This document shows, one piece after another, positions 1 to 12,061 of a stretch of 64,000 bases of DNA. The notes under the pieces are model-generated. The model did not search any database. It worked only from the letters and a program-made list of their open reading frames with translations, and was not told where the DNA came from. The position numbers and the translations under genes are program-made. Where the stretch lies: assembly GCA_030522415.1 (NCBI GenBank), contig CM060131.1, positions 9,567,203 through 9,631,202 on the forward strand, written 5' to 3'. Position 1 is the stretch's first letter. Each line of letters opens with the position of its first letter. The stretch comes from Channallabes apus (Eukaryota > Chordata > Actinopteri > Siluriformes > Clariidae).

Positions 1-655
1 GTGTCGCTTTTTTTCCAGGGCTAAATTACACCCTGGGACTAAAACAATACTTCTGAAGTGGATATTTATTCTGTAATTGTCCATGGCTTAAGCTGAATTC
101 AATTTTAAATGCCATGCTTTAAAAGCTTCATTCATTGTGAAAATTGCATTCCATAGCTCTGACCCTGAGAAATTGTCAGACAGTATAATTTCACCAAATA
201 GAATTTGGTACATGAGCCGTTCACTAAGTTCAAACCACAAACTTCTTAATTATTGAACTCATTTATCTGCCATCTCATAGAAACTGCATATGTGCATATG
301 TGCAAACATGTTAATAAATAATCACAATTACAGAGAACTTTTGGATGTGCGTCACCTGTAGTCATGCTATGTACTGTAGTCATGTGGATGTGCGTCACCT
401 GTAGTCATGCTATTTTTACATTTTATCATGTGAACTTGTTAGGTAGGCTGTTCAGCTCTATTATTTTATGTGATTTAAACAATGCAAGGCAAGTGGATAG
501 GAAAAACAATTACAGTTATCACAATTAAAAGACTTATGTCCTTTACTGTGATCACAAGAATGAAAAGTAAGATCATGCTACATACACCATACAGTATGCC
601 CAAACGTATGTGGACATCTGACTGTTGAATCATACATTCCAAATATACCATATAT
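1..655. other. A+T-rich intergenic DNA with a short tandem duplication
   Basis: No gene is supported here. A 29-base segment beginning TGGATGTGCGTCACC occurs twice, at 342-370 and 385-413, a recent-looking local duplication. The rest shows no recognisable structure. Confidence 0.5.
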
Positions 656-1221
656 ACAGGTGCATCTCAGTAAATTAGAATATAATCAAAAAGTTGATTT
701 TATCTCATTAATTCAATTCAAAAAGTTAAAGTCATATATATAATATGACACAGACTGATATATTTCTTTAAACTTGGTGATTATGGCTGACAGTTAATGA
801 AAACCTAGAATTCACTAAAATACTCCTTAATTTTGAATATTATGATTTGAATATCGTGAAAAAGTTAAATATTGGAGATTCATGGTGTCGCACTATAATC
901 AGCTAATTAACTCAAACACACCTGCAAATGTCTTTAAATGGTCTCTCAGTCTAGTTCAGTAGGTGTTCACAAAGTGTACAACCAAACACAGAGTGCTGTA
1001 TCCAAGCACATTAATGAAAAGTTGAATGGAAGGAAAAAATGTGGTAGAAAAAGGTGCACAAGCTACTGTACAGGAATAATAGCAGTCTTGCTGGATTGTG
1101 AAACAAAGCCCATTCAAGAATTTGTAGGAGATTCACAAGGAGTGGACAGCAGCTGGAGTCAGTGCTCCAAGAGCCACCATGCACAGATGTATCCAGGACA
1201 TGGGCTACAACTGTTGAATTC

Positions 1222-1222
<1 letters not shown>
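656..1222 (+). mobile_element. Decayed Tc1-like element, 5' part
   Basis: The left terminal inverted repeat type CAGGTGCATCTCAGTAAATT is seen at about 659, followed by remnants of the untranslated lead and of the N-terminal DNA-binding domain of a Tc1 transposase on the plus strand (around QSAVSKHINEKLNGRKKCGR at 975-1040). Stops and frameshifts are frequent. The copy ends where a (GT)n tract begins; the catalytic half and the right end are absent. Confidence 0.75.

Positions 1223-1223
<1 letters not shown>

Positions 1224-1272
<49 letters not shown>
1224..1272. repeat. (GT)n microsatellite
   Basis: About 24 uninterrupted GT units sit directly at the broken edge of the Tc1 fragment. Confidence 0.98.
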
Positions 1273-1275
<3 letters not shown>

Positions 1276-1529
1276 AAATGTACCCCCTTTGCTGCTATAA
1301 CTACATTCACTCTTCTGACAAGGCATTTTTCACCATCAGCCATAAGACCACAAGATCAGGCATTATTGCCATGAAAACTTTGAATATTTGAAGCAGGAAT
1401 ACCTGCTGCCTAGTATGTGCAGTTGTGTGATTTGCCTTCCCTCAGTGAAACCCCACTGCAGTCTAGTACAGTAGCAGGTGTTTGAAATCAGTAGTCAAGC
1501 TGGTTATAGACAGCTGGTTATAGACAGCG

Positions 1530-2068
1530 CTACAAGCTGGTTATAGCGCCACCGTCGAGCTCAGAGCCAGCCCCGTTGCCGCCGTCGAGCTCCGAGCCAG
1601 CTCCAGCACCGCTGTCGAGCTCAGAGCCAGCTCCAGTGCCGCTGTCGAGCTCAGAGCCAGCCCCATCGCCGCCGTCGAGCTCAGAGCCAGCTCCAGCGCC
1701 GCCGTCGAGCTCAGAGCCAGCTCCGTCGCCGCCGTCGAGCTCCCAGTCAGCTTCAACGCCGCCACCGTCGAACTCAATGCCGTCCCCAGCGCGGCAGCCT
1801 CCGAGCACGCCTCCAGCACGTCGGCAGCCGCCGAGCACGCCTCCAGCGCGTCGGCAGCCGCCGAGCACGCCTCCAGCGCGTCGGCAGCCGCCGAGCACGT
1901 CTCCAGCGCGTCGGCAGCCGCCGAGCACGTCTCCAGCTCAGCAACCACTGAGCACGTCTCCAGCCCCGTCACCCAGCCTCCTGGTCAGGAGCCGAAAGGT
2001 AGAACATTGGGGTGGGTGTCCAGGGCCTCCGGTGATGCTCCGAAGGAGCATTTTTTTGGGGGGGATGA
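1530..2068 (+). mobile_element. Internal proline/serine-rich region of an LTR retroelement with two minisatellites
   Basis: From about 1555 to 1754 a 30-base unit encoding SSSEPAPAPP-type decapeptides is repeated about seven times. From about 1789 to 1938 a second 30-base unit encoding RRQPPSTPPA is repeated about five times. The frame is open on the plus strand from 1576 to 2073 and much more G+C rich than its surroundings. It ends at T7 followed by a G-rich tract (2051-2065), which looks like a polypurine tract before a 3' LTR. I take it as the C-terminal end of a retroelement polyprotein and not a host gene. No reverse transcriptase remains next to it. Confidence 0.5.
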
Positions 2069-2429
2069 TGTAACGGTTAACCCCTAGATGGCGCCAGAGT
2101 GCCGTTTGTTTTTGGGTTATGTTTGTTTTGTAGTTTTGATTATGTTGGACTTTACTTCGTTTCCCAGTCTGCACCTCGGTCAGGTAACGTAAGAAGCTCA
2201 CCTGAACCGAGGAAAAGCTAATTATGTTTGATTATGTTTGTTATAAAGAGCCTGGCTGAACTCCAGTCAGGCATCTAGCATTAGTCTAAGTTGTTTAGTT
2301 TGTGTTGGAGTGGTTTTGTTTATGTTCGAGTTTTGGAAGAAAATAAAAGGACTTTGTTGAACCATCAGCTCGCCTCCGCGATCATGCCACGCACACACAT
2401 CCGACACAGACACAGAGAGAATCATGACA
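2069..2429 (+). repeat. Candidate 3' or solo long terminal repeat
   Basis: The segment begins TGTAACGG right after the G-rich tract and ends CATGACA, giving TGT...ACA ends. It contains a TATAAA at 2242-2247 and an AATAAA at 2342-2347, in the order and spacing expected for U3, R and U5. No matching 5' LTR was seen in the window. The assignment is by structure alone. Confidence 0.5.
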
Positions 2430-2725
2430 TAATTTGGACAATTTGGACAATCAATCCCATATATCAAAAATCAAACAAAAGGGATAACAACTTTTTTCCC
2501 CCCAGGACAGTGTAATAATGCTAGGAATCAAATAAAAAAATTTTTAATTAAATAATTGAATAAATAAATAAATAATGCAACCATGGGGGGACGCAATCCA
2601 GTGTCTTCTCGTGCCAGTCCCAAGTCTGGATAAATGCAGAGGGTTGTGTTAGGAAGGGCATCCGACGTAAAACATTTGCCAAATCAATGATGCGAATCTG
2701 AAATATAATTTCCATACCGGATCGG

Positions 2726-3063
2726 TTGTGGCCTGGGTTAACAACGACCTCCACTGGTGCTGTTGACCTACAGGGTGCCGGTGGAAATTGGGCTACTGTT
2801 GGTCGAAGAAGGAGAGGAGGAAGGCCTGTTCGAAAGCAGAGAGAGAAGAGGAAAGGCAAGAGTTTAGGAGTGAAAGTAGGGACCTTGAATGTTGGGACCT
2901 TGACAGGGAAGGGAAGAGAGTTGGTTGATATGATGCAGAGAAGGAAGGTGGATATACTGTGTGTCCAGGAGACCAGGTGGAAAGGTAGCAAAGCTAGAAG
3001 CTTAGGATCAGGGTTCAAGTTGTTTTACCATGGTGTGGATAGGAAAAGAAATGGAGTAGGAGT
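2726..3063 (+). pseudogene. LINE endonuclease N-terminus, cut off by a deletion
   Basis: The plus-strand frame from 2726 encodes a basic leader followed by the endonuclease opening with VGTLNVGTLTGKG and VDILCVQETRW, carrying the first Asn and Glu active-site positions. After GVGV the protein stops resembling the family. The middle of the domain, roughly 120-140 residues by comparison with usual family layout, is missing, and the following part continues in another frame. Confidence 0.75.
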
Positions 3064-3065
3064 AG

Positions 3066-5366
3066 GTGGACTTTGCAAAGAGGATGGAAATGGCAGTTGT
3101 AAATACTTTCTTCCAGAAGAGGCAGGAACATAGGGTGACATATAAGAGCGGAGGCAGAAGTACTCAGGTGGACTACATCTTGTGTCGACGTTGTAATCTG
3201 AAAGAGATCAGTGACTGCAAGGTGTTGGTAGGGGAGAGTGTAGCCAGACAACACAGAATGGTGGTGTGTAAAATAACCCTGGTGGTGAGGAAGGTGAAGA
3301 GAACAAAGGCAGAGCAGAGGACAAAGTGGTGGAAGCTGAGAAAGGAAGAATGTTGTGTAGTCTTTAGGGAGGAGTTGAGACAAGCTATGGGTGGTCAGGA
3401 GATGCTTTCAGTTGACTGGACAACTACAGCCAATGTGATCAGGGAGACAGGTAAGAGGGTACTTGGTGTATCATCAGGTAAGGGAAAAGGGGACAAGGAA
3501 ACTTGGTGGTGGAATGAGGAAGTCCAGGAGTGTATACAGGGAAAGAGGCTAGCCAAGAAGAAGTGGGACACTGAGAGGACTGAAGAGAGTAGACAGGAGT
3601 ACAGGGAGATGCACCGTAAGGTGAAGGTAGAAGTGGCAAAGGCCAAACAAAGAGCATATGAGGACTTGTATGCTAGGCTGGACAGTAAGGAGGGAGAGGT
3701 GGATCTGTACAGGTTGGTGAGGCAAAGAGATAGAGATAGGAAGGATGTGCAGCAGGTTAGAGTGATTAAAGATAGAGATGGAAATGTACTGACAGATGCC
3801 AGGAGGGTGATGGGAAGATGGAAGGAGTACTTTGAGGAGTTGATGAATGAGGAAAACAAAAGAGAACAAAGAGTAAAAGAGGTGACTGTTGTGGAGAAGG
3901 AAGTAGCAAATATTAGTAAAAGTGAGGTGAGAAGGGCGTTGAAGAGGATGAAGAGTGGAAAGGCTGTTGGTCCTGATGACATACCTGTGGAGGTATGGAA
4001 GTGCTTAGGAGAGGTGGCAGTAGAGTTTCTGTCTAGTTTGTTTAACGCGATCTTGGAGAATGAGAGGATTCCAGAGGAATGGAGGAGAAGTGTATTGGTG
4101 CCGATTTTTAAGAACAAGGGAGATGTGCAGAGCTGTGGCAATTACAGAGGTATAAAGCTAATGAGCCATACAATAAAGCTGTGGGAAAGAGTAGTGGAAG
4201 CTAGGTTAAGGGCAGAGGTGAGAATTTGTGAGCAGCAATATGGTTTTATGCCTAGAAAGAGTACATCAGATGCAGTATTTGGTTTGAGGATGCTGGTGGA
4301 GAAGTACAGAGAAGGTAATAAAGAGTTGCATTGTGTCTTTGTAGATTTAGAGAAAGCGTACGACAGGGTGTCGAGAGAGGAGCTGTGGTGTTGTATGAGG
4401 AAGTCTGGAGTGGCAGAGAAGTATGTTAGAGTGGTGCAGGACATGTATGAGAGCTGTAAGACAGTGGTAAGATGTGCTGTAGGTGTGACAGAAGAGTTCA
4501 AGGTGGAGGTGGGTCTGCATCAAGGATCGGCTCTAAGCCCCTTTTTGTTTGCTCTAGTGATGGACAGGATGACAGATGAAGTTAGACAGGAGTCTCCATG
4601 GACTATGATGTTTGCAGATGACATTGTGCTTTGTAGCGAGAGCAGGGAACAGGTGGAGGAAAATTTGGAGAGGTGGAGGTACGCTCTGGAAAGCAGAGGA
4701 ATGAAGGTTAGCCGCAGCAAGACGGAATACATGTGTGTGAATGAGAGGGACCCAAGAGGAACATTGAGGCTACAGGGAGCAGAGGTAAAGAAGGTGCAGG
4801 ATTTTAAGTACTTAGGGTCAACGGTTGAGAGCAACGGAGAGTGTTCAAAGGAGGTGAAGAGACGAGTACAGGCAGGTTGGAATGGGTGGAGAAAAGTGTC
4901 AGGTGTGTTGTGCGATAAAAGAGTATCAGCGAGAATGAAAGGAAAGGTGTACAGGACAGTGGTGAGACCAGCAATGCTCTACGGCTTAGAGACAGTGGCA
5001 CTGAAGAAAAGACAGGAGGCAGAGCTAGAGGTAGCAGAGCTGAAGATGTTGAGGTTCTCTTTGGGAGTGACAAGGATGGATAGGATCAAGAATGAGTTCA
5101 TCAGAGGGACAACCCATGTTAGATGTTTTGGAGATAAAGTCAGAGAGGCCAGATTGAGGTGGTTTGGACATGTTCAGAGGAGAGAGTGTGAATATATCGG
5201 TAGAAGGATGCTGAGGTTGGAACTGCCAGGCAGGAGGTCTAGAGGAAGACCAAAGAGGAGATTTATGGATGCAGTGAGAGAGGACATGAAGTTAGTTGGT
5301 GTGAGAGAAGAGGATGCAGAGGATAGGGTTAGATGGTGGCAGATGATTCGCTGTGGCGACCCCTGA
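3066..5366 (+). pseudogene. LINE endonuclease C-terminus, reverse transcriptase and C-terminal domain
   Basis: The frame is open for 766 codons. It begins at a GTG, which is only the edge of the deletion and not a real start. Residues 1-80 are the endonuclease end (VDYILCRRCN, RQHRMVV). The reverse transcriptase follows with YGFMPRKST, FVDLEKAYDRVSR, GLHQGSALSPFLF and the catalytic FADD at 4611-4622. A conserved tail (GLETVALKKRQEAELEVAEL, RLRWFGHVQRR, GRRSRGRPKRRFMD) reaches the stop. The uninterrupted frame suggests a young insertion, but the element cannot be autonomous with its endonuclease broken. Confidence 0.85.
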
Positions 5367-5407
5367 AAGGGAACAGCCGAAAGACAAAGAAGAAGAAGAA
5401 GAATAAA

Positions 5408-7146
5408 TAAATAAATAAAATGAAAGAAAATGTAATATGGCAGAATGTATAGTGTCTCTTTACTTGGCCTTAAATAAGAAACGAGGAAAGTGCATTGTAG
5501 CATCATTTTGTAAATGTGTGTACAAACGTCCAGTGGCACTAATGGGTTGAGAATGGTGCACACCAAAATTGTTGTAAAGTTACCTGAGTCTGTCCTCTAT
5601 CACAGTGCCAAATTTCATGAGGAGTATCTGAAGCATTTTGTGGGTTTCCATTGACTGAGAAAACATAAAACCATGTGTAATTATTACGGTTTTGTGAGGA
5701 TGCGTTTGTTTGGCATTTTATGACGTGTTGCTTTGTGAAGCTGTGAGTTGAGTTATTTGGCATAGAAAGGTCTCCAGGATGAAGGGCTTCTGTTTCTAAA
5801 AGAAGCAGAGAAAAAGGGTGTTTCTGTAAAACAAGAAGATGCTTTTTTTGCTTTAAGAAAGTCAAGAGAGGGAGCGGGGGGGAATGCATTTTCCTCAAAC
5901 ATTATCATGTATGCAATGTATGTTATGGGATTTAATCAATGAATGTACTGTAATATAATGGACCACTGTAGGTACCATTCAATGGCAGGTGTTCCAAGAA
6001 TGATCATCAGCTAAGAACTGAGGGGAAACAGGAGGTAAACACGAGATCTATGTGATAGAAATGCACATAATTTGGGCCCTCTGAGAACATGCTGTTCAAA
6101 TGCCTGATCTCAAAATACAAAGAGATTGCATGGGAGAAGCAATTTTGTTGTTTGGCGTCTGGTGCAAAAGGGATAACAACTCTCCCACTGGGTTTAGGAC
6201 ACAGAATGTACTGTGAATGACTTCTCATTGAAATGCATCATTAAACTTTTGCACCTTTTAGAAGAAACATTCAAAATAGCACAACGGATTTCCTCCTTCA
6301 GAGACTCAGTCAGGACATGATAAATGAGGTACACACTGCAGTCAATGTTAATCAGACGCAGCCAACCCAGTAATAACACCAGTAAACGTCAAAGAGGTCA
6401 TGTGTTCCAATATTTTTTAAATCCGCTCCTGGAGCAATGCCTTAAGGATGGCAGGAAATTTTTCTCAAGGTTGGGTCACAGCAAGAATTTAAAACCATGT
6501 AATACCTCCTATTCATCCTGTGTGAGGGTACAGTAATAGTTTTAACAGCCCCTGTCACCTACACTCAGGAAATATCTTGCCCCTATACACGTAGGAGGTT
6601 TTAGGTCACCCGGAGGTCATACTGTACTGTACATGATCAAGGTGAATGTACTGTACAGAGAGCAAGCAGAATATGGTAAACTCAATATTTAAATATATGT
6701 GTAACCACATGATTGCAAAGCTTATGTTGCTTACAGTATGTAAAGAAAATCTATAAATTAAGTAATATAATTAATATAATTCATAATTCATAAAATAAGT
6801 GACATTTTGGACAACTTTTCTGTTTATTTTTGTTATGCTATTGGACATGCTGTACAGTACATTCCAATAGGCATACAGTATTTACTGTACTTGACAATAT
6901 TCTGAAGTCTGCAGCCATCCCAGCTTGTGCACCTTTTCCTACAACACTTTTCAGTCAACAGTGCATCTTGAAAAAAAAGTATTAAAAAAAGTGAAAAAAA
7001 AAAAGGGAATTTTCTTTTGTGATTTAAGTTTAATAGTGAACTCATATACTCTAGATTTATTACATGTTAATGTGAGAAAATTAGTTACATAAAACGTAGG
7101 TTAAGTAGGTAATGATGAATACAGTATAAATATAGTACTGTGTATC
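5408..7146. other. Intergenic DNA with nothing recognised
   Basis: A 119-codon minus-strand frame at 5539-5898 resembles no family I know. The phrase GGGATAACAACT occurs at 6171 and also near 2481. No gene is supported. Confidence 0.4.
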
Positions 7147-7345
7147 TCTTGGTCTAGTTCAGCACGCACAGCCGCTATAATGGGAAGACTGCTGACTCAA
7201 CAGTTGTCCACAAGACTTACATTGATCACAAGACAAGTTGTGCACAAGACAAACATTGATTCATAAGGAGGTTAATCGACAGAAGTGGAAAGGGCTAAAA
7301 GGGCAGGACAGAGTGCTGCATCTAAGCTATATTCATGGAAAGTTG
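7147..7345 (+). mobile_element. Tc1-like fragment
   Basis: The segment carries the same phrases as the Tc1 copy at 656-1222: TCTAGTTCAG, GGGAAGACTGCTGACT, CACAAG repeats and an AGAGTGCTGCATCTAAGC block. It is a short remnant of the leader and start of the DNA-binding domain, too decayed to code. Confidence 0.6.
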
Positions 7346-7414
7346 CCTGATTTTTTTTTTCAGAATCGCATAGAGCTTAGCTCAGGTGAAGTGTTCAGAC
7401 TTTCAGATATCATC

Positions 7415-8340
7415 AGAGTTGGTTGAAGTACTCATACTGTACTTTGTACTCAAGTAAAGGTCCAAGTATGTACCTAGAATGTACTCTACTACGAGTGAAG
7501 TAATTTTTTTTTACTTAAGTAGAAGTATTAAGTATATGCTCTAAAATGTCATTTAAGTACAAAAGTACACTAAGAATTTTTTTTAATTATTATTATTTTT
7601 TTAATGAATAATTAATAATTAATAAATAAATGTACCCTTCGTTGGCTGTATTCAGACGATTTACACTTTTATGAAGCCTTAAAGGCATTATGCTGTAACT
7701 TGTTGATAATGACAATACAGTATGTGATGCAAATAAAATAAGTGGCAAGCAGCATTGTTAGCATCTTTAATTAGTAATTAAACTAAATACTGCAAGCATA
7801 AAGAACACAATAAGGTTACAGAATGTATTTTGTTTTTTATAAGACAAATATATTGTTATTGGCATAAAAGATGAACAAAATATTTTTGCTCAGTATATTA
7901 GCTACTGTAATAAGCAAGATCACTTCTAATCTTACCTTAACAAGATGAAGCCAGAAAAATCCACAGCCCATTGGACCAAGTGGATACAATGTGTTGTCCA
8001 GGTAACCATCAATCACTTTGGTGCACTAACCAGTCTGCGCATCCATGCATTTCTTTAAACTAGGATTGGTGAAATTGTTTTGTTCCTGTATTTCCCAAAT
8101 GGGGTGTACAGTATCTTACCGTAGGTCACAGTGGTTTAAATTACAATGTAAAGTTTAGATTAGAAAATCAATGCACTTTTGTGACCATCATCTAAAAACA
8201 TGTATCTTTTTAAAATGTACAGAGTAAAAGTAAATAGTTTCACATTTAAATTGTCAAGTAAAGTACAGATACATAAATACATATTTAAGTCCATTAACTG
8301 AGTACAATAAGTATTTATACTTACTTGCCACCTTTGGATA
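7415..8340. mobile_element. Non-autonomous DNA transposon with AAGTA-rich ends
   Basis: Both ends are rich in AAGTAC/GTACTT motifs in opposite orientation: GTTGGTTGAAGTACTCATAC on the left and the complement of GTGGCAAGTAAGTATAAATA on the right. The interior is A+T rich without coding potential. A smaller related segment is at 11550-11755. Superfamily unknown; hAT-like is possible. Confidence 0.45.
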
Positions 8341-8822
8341 TTATTTACATATATTGTAGTCAAACAGTTTTGAGTAAAAACTACTGTTCCTTTATTTCTC
8401 TATATACTCCTCTGCTACACCAATGTACTTATCCTAACTTTTCACTAGTGATTGTATACCATCAAGGTAGAAAGTTTTCTCAATCCCAGACCCATGATTT
8501 GACTGCTTGTTCCAATCTCATCCAATCTCACAATATTAATACTGTTAATAGAGTAGAAAAATAACATGTTGATAAACAGAAATTACATCCATGCCCCATA
8601 TGTATGCTTATACTGAAGATGAATAAACGAATGAACTAATTAATAACCAAAATATTTGATAAAAATTTCTTATGCCTTACTTTTTTACTGATAATGGTAA
8701 TTAATTTTTTATTTTAATATACTGAATTACAAGATGATGTGCTGTAACACCTTATTTTAATGTGTTATCATGTACAGACTTGGATGAATTTATTACTGCA
8801 AAATAAAAAATAAAAAACAGGT

Positions 8823-8824
<2 letters not shown>

Positions 8825-8886
<62 letters not shown>
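8825..8886. repeat. (AT)n microsatellite
   Basis: About 31 perfect AT units. Confidence 0.98.
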
Positions 8887-8891
<5 letters not shown>

Positions 8892-10149
8892 GTATATAAA
8901 TGATTTCCTGGATGTTGGGTGAAGTTACATTAGAAGTAAGAGAAAATCCATGTAAAAGACATCCATAAACTAAATATGAATATTGGGATCACATGGCAGT
9001 GCTGGATGGGTTCTAGCCTGCACTAACCAACCCCGATGCGAGCAAAAAAAACACCTTGGCTCAAAGAAAAAGGACTGCTTATATAGATGGGGCACTCGTC
9101 ATCAAACAGTGCCTTATCTGCCCTGCTTATCTTAAAAGTTTTCAACCAGGAAAGCAGATGGAGGGCCAGTCATATAATAATGCAATGAGTCAGCTACAAT
9201 TTGCATCCATTAAGCTTTCTTTCCTGCACCATTCAATATATGTCTGAAAGAAATATATAATTTAATTCTAGTCCATTTTTAATATAAACTTTTTCAACTG
9301 CTACTCAATGCACTACAATTACCGTCAGAAGATAAATCATCCTTCAACAGCAGCTCTTCTGTCATTTCATGCTATCTGTGGAAGATTCATATGTTGTACA
9401 CTATAAGTGAAAAAAACTATTATATTTAAATGATAAGCCATTGCTGCTAAATTAAAGGCTTAAAGAGTGTCATAAAAGATGGCAGAGACATGAGTTTAAC
9501 AGAGGACACACACTGTGAAAATCATTTCTGAAAAAAGAAATTCATTTTGTAATGCCATTTCTTGACATTTTCTTTATGAAATCTTGGTACGTTTGATTAC
9601 AATTAACTTCACTGGCATGTCAAAGAACAGAAAAGTCCAAGAGGGCCTTTATTAGGTTACAATGGCTTATACAATTTAACAGCTGCAAAACACAGTTAAT
9701 AAATATTTTTTATTATTCAATATTTTTCTATGGTGTGAAACTTCTGAATGCATTATACTTTTAAACTGTTATGTGTTTAGTCTAAATGCTATTTCATTTT
9801 AGGCATGACAGGTTGTTACAAATTATTTAAACTTTTAAGGGTGACACTAGAGACAGCAAGAAAGGTTAGGATCATTAAAATACAAAAGTGAAAGGAAATT
9901 AAAATTTTAAATAGAAAGATATAGAATAGAATAGAATAGAATAGAATAGAATAGAAAGATTTCATTGCAATAAAAGAAAAATTGCACTAAAACTACTGTT
10001 ATATACCTTAGGTAAACAACTTAAAAGCTTTAGCTACTTAGGTCATCCTTGATTGTTCACATCCTGATTGTTTCATACATTTAGATTACATTGGGAAAAC
10101 CTCCTGCTTATGCAGTAGATGCATTTTATACACATTTTGGCTACATTCA
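8887..10149. other. A+T-rich intergenic DNA
   Basis: No gene or dispersed repeat is recognised apart from the ATAGA microsatellite at 9921-9956. Confidence 0.4.
9921..9956. repeat. (ATAGA)n microsatellite
   Basis: Seven pentanucleotide units, nearly perfect. Confidence 0.95.
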
Positions 10150-10322
10150 TAGTTTTTCCTTGCCACCAACTTGGCTGGTCCATCAGGGACAATCTCCTTA
10201 TTATCTAAACACATTTTTTCTCACTCACTGCCTGAAATTTTCTTTTTATTTTGTGAAGCTGCTTTGAGACAATGACCATTGTTAAAAGCTCCATATAAAT
10301 AAAACATTATTGAATTGAATTT
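10150..10322 (+). repeat. Dispersed repeat 3' end (short copy)
   Basis: The segment carries TTTTTCCTTGCCACC and then GCTGCTTTGAGACAATG, TTGTTAAAAGC and a TATTGAATTGAATT tail. The same 3' module ends the longer repeat at 26088-26795. The simple tail suggests a LINE-mobilised element. Confidence 0.6.
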
Positions 10323-11325
10323 ACATTACAAGCCACATTTCTTTCAAAATTTGTATGTCACGACAGCAAATCAGTCATAATTACTATTGACTTTTATCTG
10401 ACTCCAATGTGGGCATATCTGTACTCTGAAACAGCTCATATGAAAACATTGCTACAACTTCACTTATTCGGGGTTAAAACATGTCATGAGTTTGTATGAT
10501 CACTCGTTCATTTCAACAGATACAGTAGATGCAATTTTAGCAAAATATATGCTTGGGATTTTTTTCTGGTGGAAATGTACAGAAGCAAAAGCTGTTATGT
10601 TTCTTCTGATTTTTTTATTTAATTTTTTTTACTGGATTTTTGCTTCCAACCTCTGTGTTTCCAGCTGATCATCACCTGCTTGGTTCTGTGTTTCATTCTT
10701 TCTAAATACTGTACGTTTTCTGGACTGTATCTTTTGACCCTAGCTACTGTATATAGTGTATAAAATGTGTTCCTCTAATTTGACCTAAGTTTTACAGAAT
10801 GGAAACATGTCCTGTGAGTGGTAAATGTGAAATAACATCTGCCACAATGTGAAGTGTTTTTATTTCAATCATCCCAATATTTCCATTTTATGCTCTCACT
10901 CTGCTTAAAATACAAAATTAGAAAATACCCTTTTGTTCTTTCTATTCTCAGGTTGAAGCATTCCAAATGATTATAGCAGTGAATTATTTTCTAATCTCCT
11001 TCAAATGATATAGACATGGCCATTTGCCAATTTCTCCCACATAAAAATCCTTAAATCAAGCCATTGGAGGCTGAATGTTCCAAGTATTTTCTAATTTCAT
11101 GTCATGGTTCTTAGAAAGAATACTCCACTCATTGTCACATTGTGTCGGCATCCTAGAAATGGTACAGTTTAATAGGATAGTACACGTAACAGTTTTCCAG
11201 GGACATCCATGGTATGTGAAACATCATTACAGTATGTACATTGGATTTTAAATGCTTTCTTGTCTATATTTGTGTAGCAAATGTTAATTGCGAAATCACA
11301 CACTGGGTAGTGGCTTAATAATTTA
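10323..11325. other. A+T-rich intergenic DNA
   Basis: No gene, RNA or repeat family is recognised in this stretch. Confidence 0.4.
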
Positions 11326-11545
11326 ATCTCCGAGTTACTGATCAGGAGGTGAGGTGTCCAACCCACAGTACCATCAAGCTGCCAATGCTGGACTCTTGAG
11401 CAATCCCTTAACCCTCTCTGCACTAGGTGTACTCTATCATGCCTGACCCTGTGCTCTGACCCCAATCAACTAACAAGCCGGGATATGTAATGAAAATCAT
11501 TTTCTTTTTGCTGTACTGTACATATCACAAATAAATGCCTCTTCT
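11326..11545 (+). repeat. SINE-like dispersed repeat
   Basis: The phrases CTTGAGCAATCCCTTAACCC, GACCCTGTGCTCTGACCCC and a final CACAAATAAATGCCTCTTCT match a common teleost short interspersed repeat that I know by sequence but cannot name with certainty. The promoter end is decayed. Confidence 0.5.
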
Positions 11546-11549
11546 TTGT

Positions 11550-11755
11550 ACATCTTTTACTTGAGTTATATTTTACGTAGGGTATCTCTACTTTTACTCA
11601 CGAACGGTATTTGTATACTTTGCCCATCACTGATACACTAGGTTAAATACTACTCAAGTAAATGTGGAAGTCCTCCATATACATTTCTACATGAGTAAAA
11701 GTACAAGTACTTCCCTTTAAATTTACTAAAGTATCAAAAGTACTGAATTTGTTTT
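11550..11755. mobile_element. Second AAGTA-rich non-autonomous element, partial
   Basis: Blocks such as TTTTACTTGAG, CTACTCAAGTAAATG and GAGTAAAAGTACAAGTACTT resemble the ends of the element at 7415-8340. A TTTGCCCATCACTGAT block marks one probable end. Confidence 0.4.
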
Positions 11756-12061
11756 ACTGCTGCCGCAATCCACTCCTTGTGAATCTTTACCAAATTCTTT
11801 GCTTTGATGATCTTCTAAAGTGCAGTCATCCCTGTTGCTTGTGTACACTTTTCCCTTACAGTCAACTATCCATGAATTTACATGAATAATGCACTCGAAC
11901 TGAAATATTAGAAAAATTTTCAGATACTGAATTTTGCTAGATCAAATGCTGTAAACGTAATTATCAGAATTTAAATTTAATTATTGGCTTAAAATATTTT
12001 AGATGGTGTATAATGAATCTGTAATATATGAGAATTTATCTTTTTATATAAAATTATGAAA

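Larger units (their letters stand above)
2583..5407 (+). mobile_element. RTE-like non-LTR retrotransposon, near full length but internally deleted
   Basis: The element begins near 2583 and ends in a short simple-repeat tail (GAAGAA then AATA units). It encodes the start of an apurinic-type endonuclease (VGTLNVGTL, VQETRW) and then, after a deletion, the end of the endonuclease, a reverse transcriptase and a C-terminal domain ending RCGDP. It sits in (AATA)n sequence on both sides. A second, 5'-truncated copy of the same family is at 40530-40990 on the other strand. Clade naming (RTE-like) is from general resemblance and could be wrong. Confidence 0.85.

Noticed and set aside
938..1276. Frames with long Val-Cys or Thr-His runs
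   Set aside because: These are translations of (GT)n; the same applies at 17293-17606.
1576..2073. 165-codon Pro/Ser-rich frame as a host protein gene
   Set aside because: It is made of two minisatellites and runs straight into LTR-like structure; open frames on both strands are expected from a repeat with a unit length divisible by three.
5539..5898. 119-codon minus-strand frame
   Set aside because: No recognised family and no supporting context.
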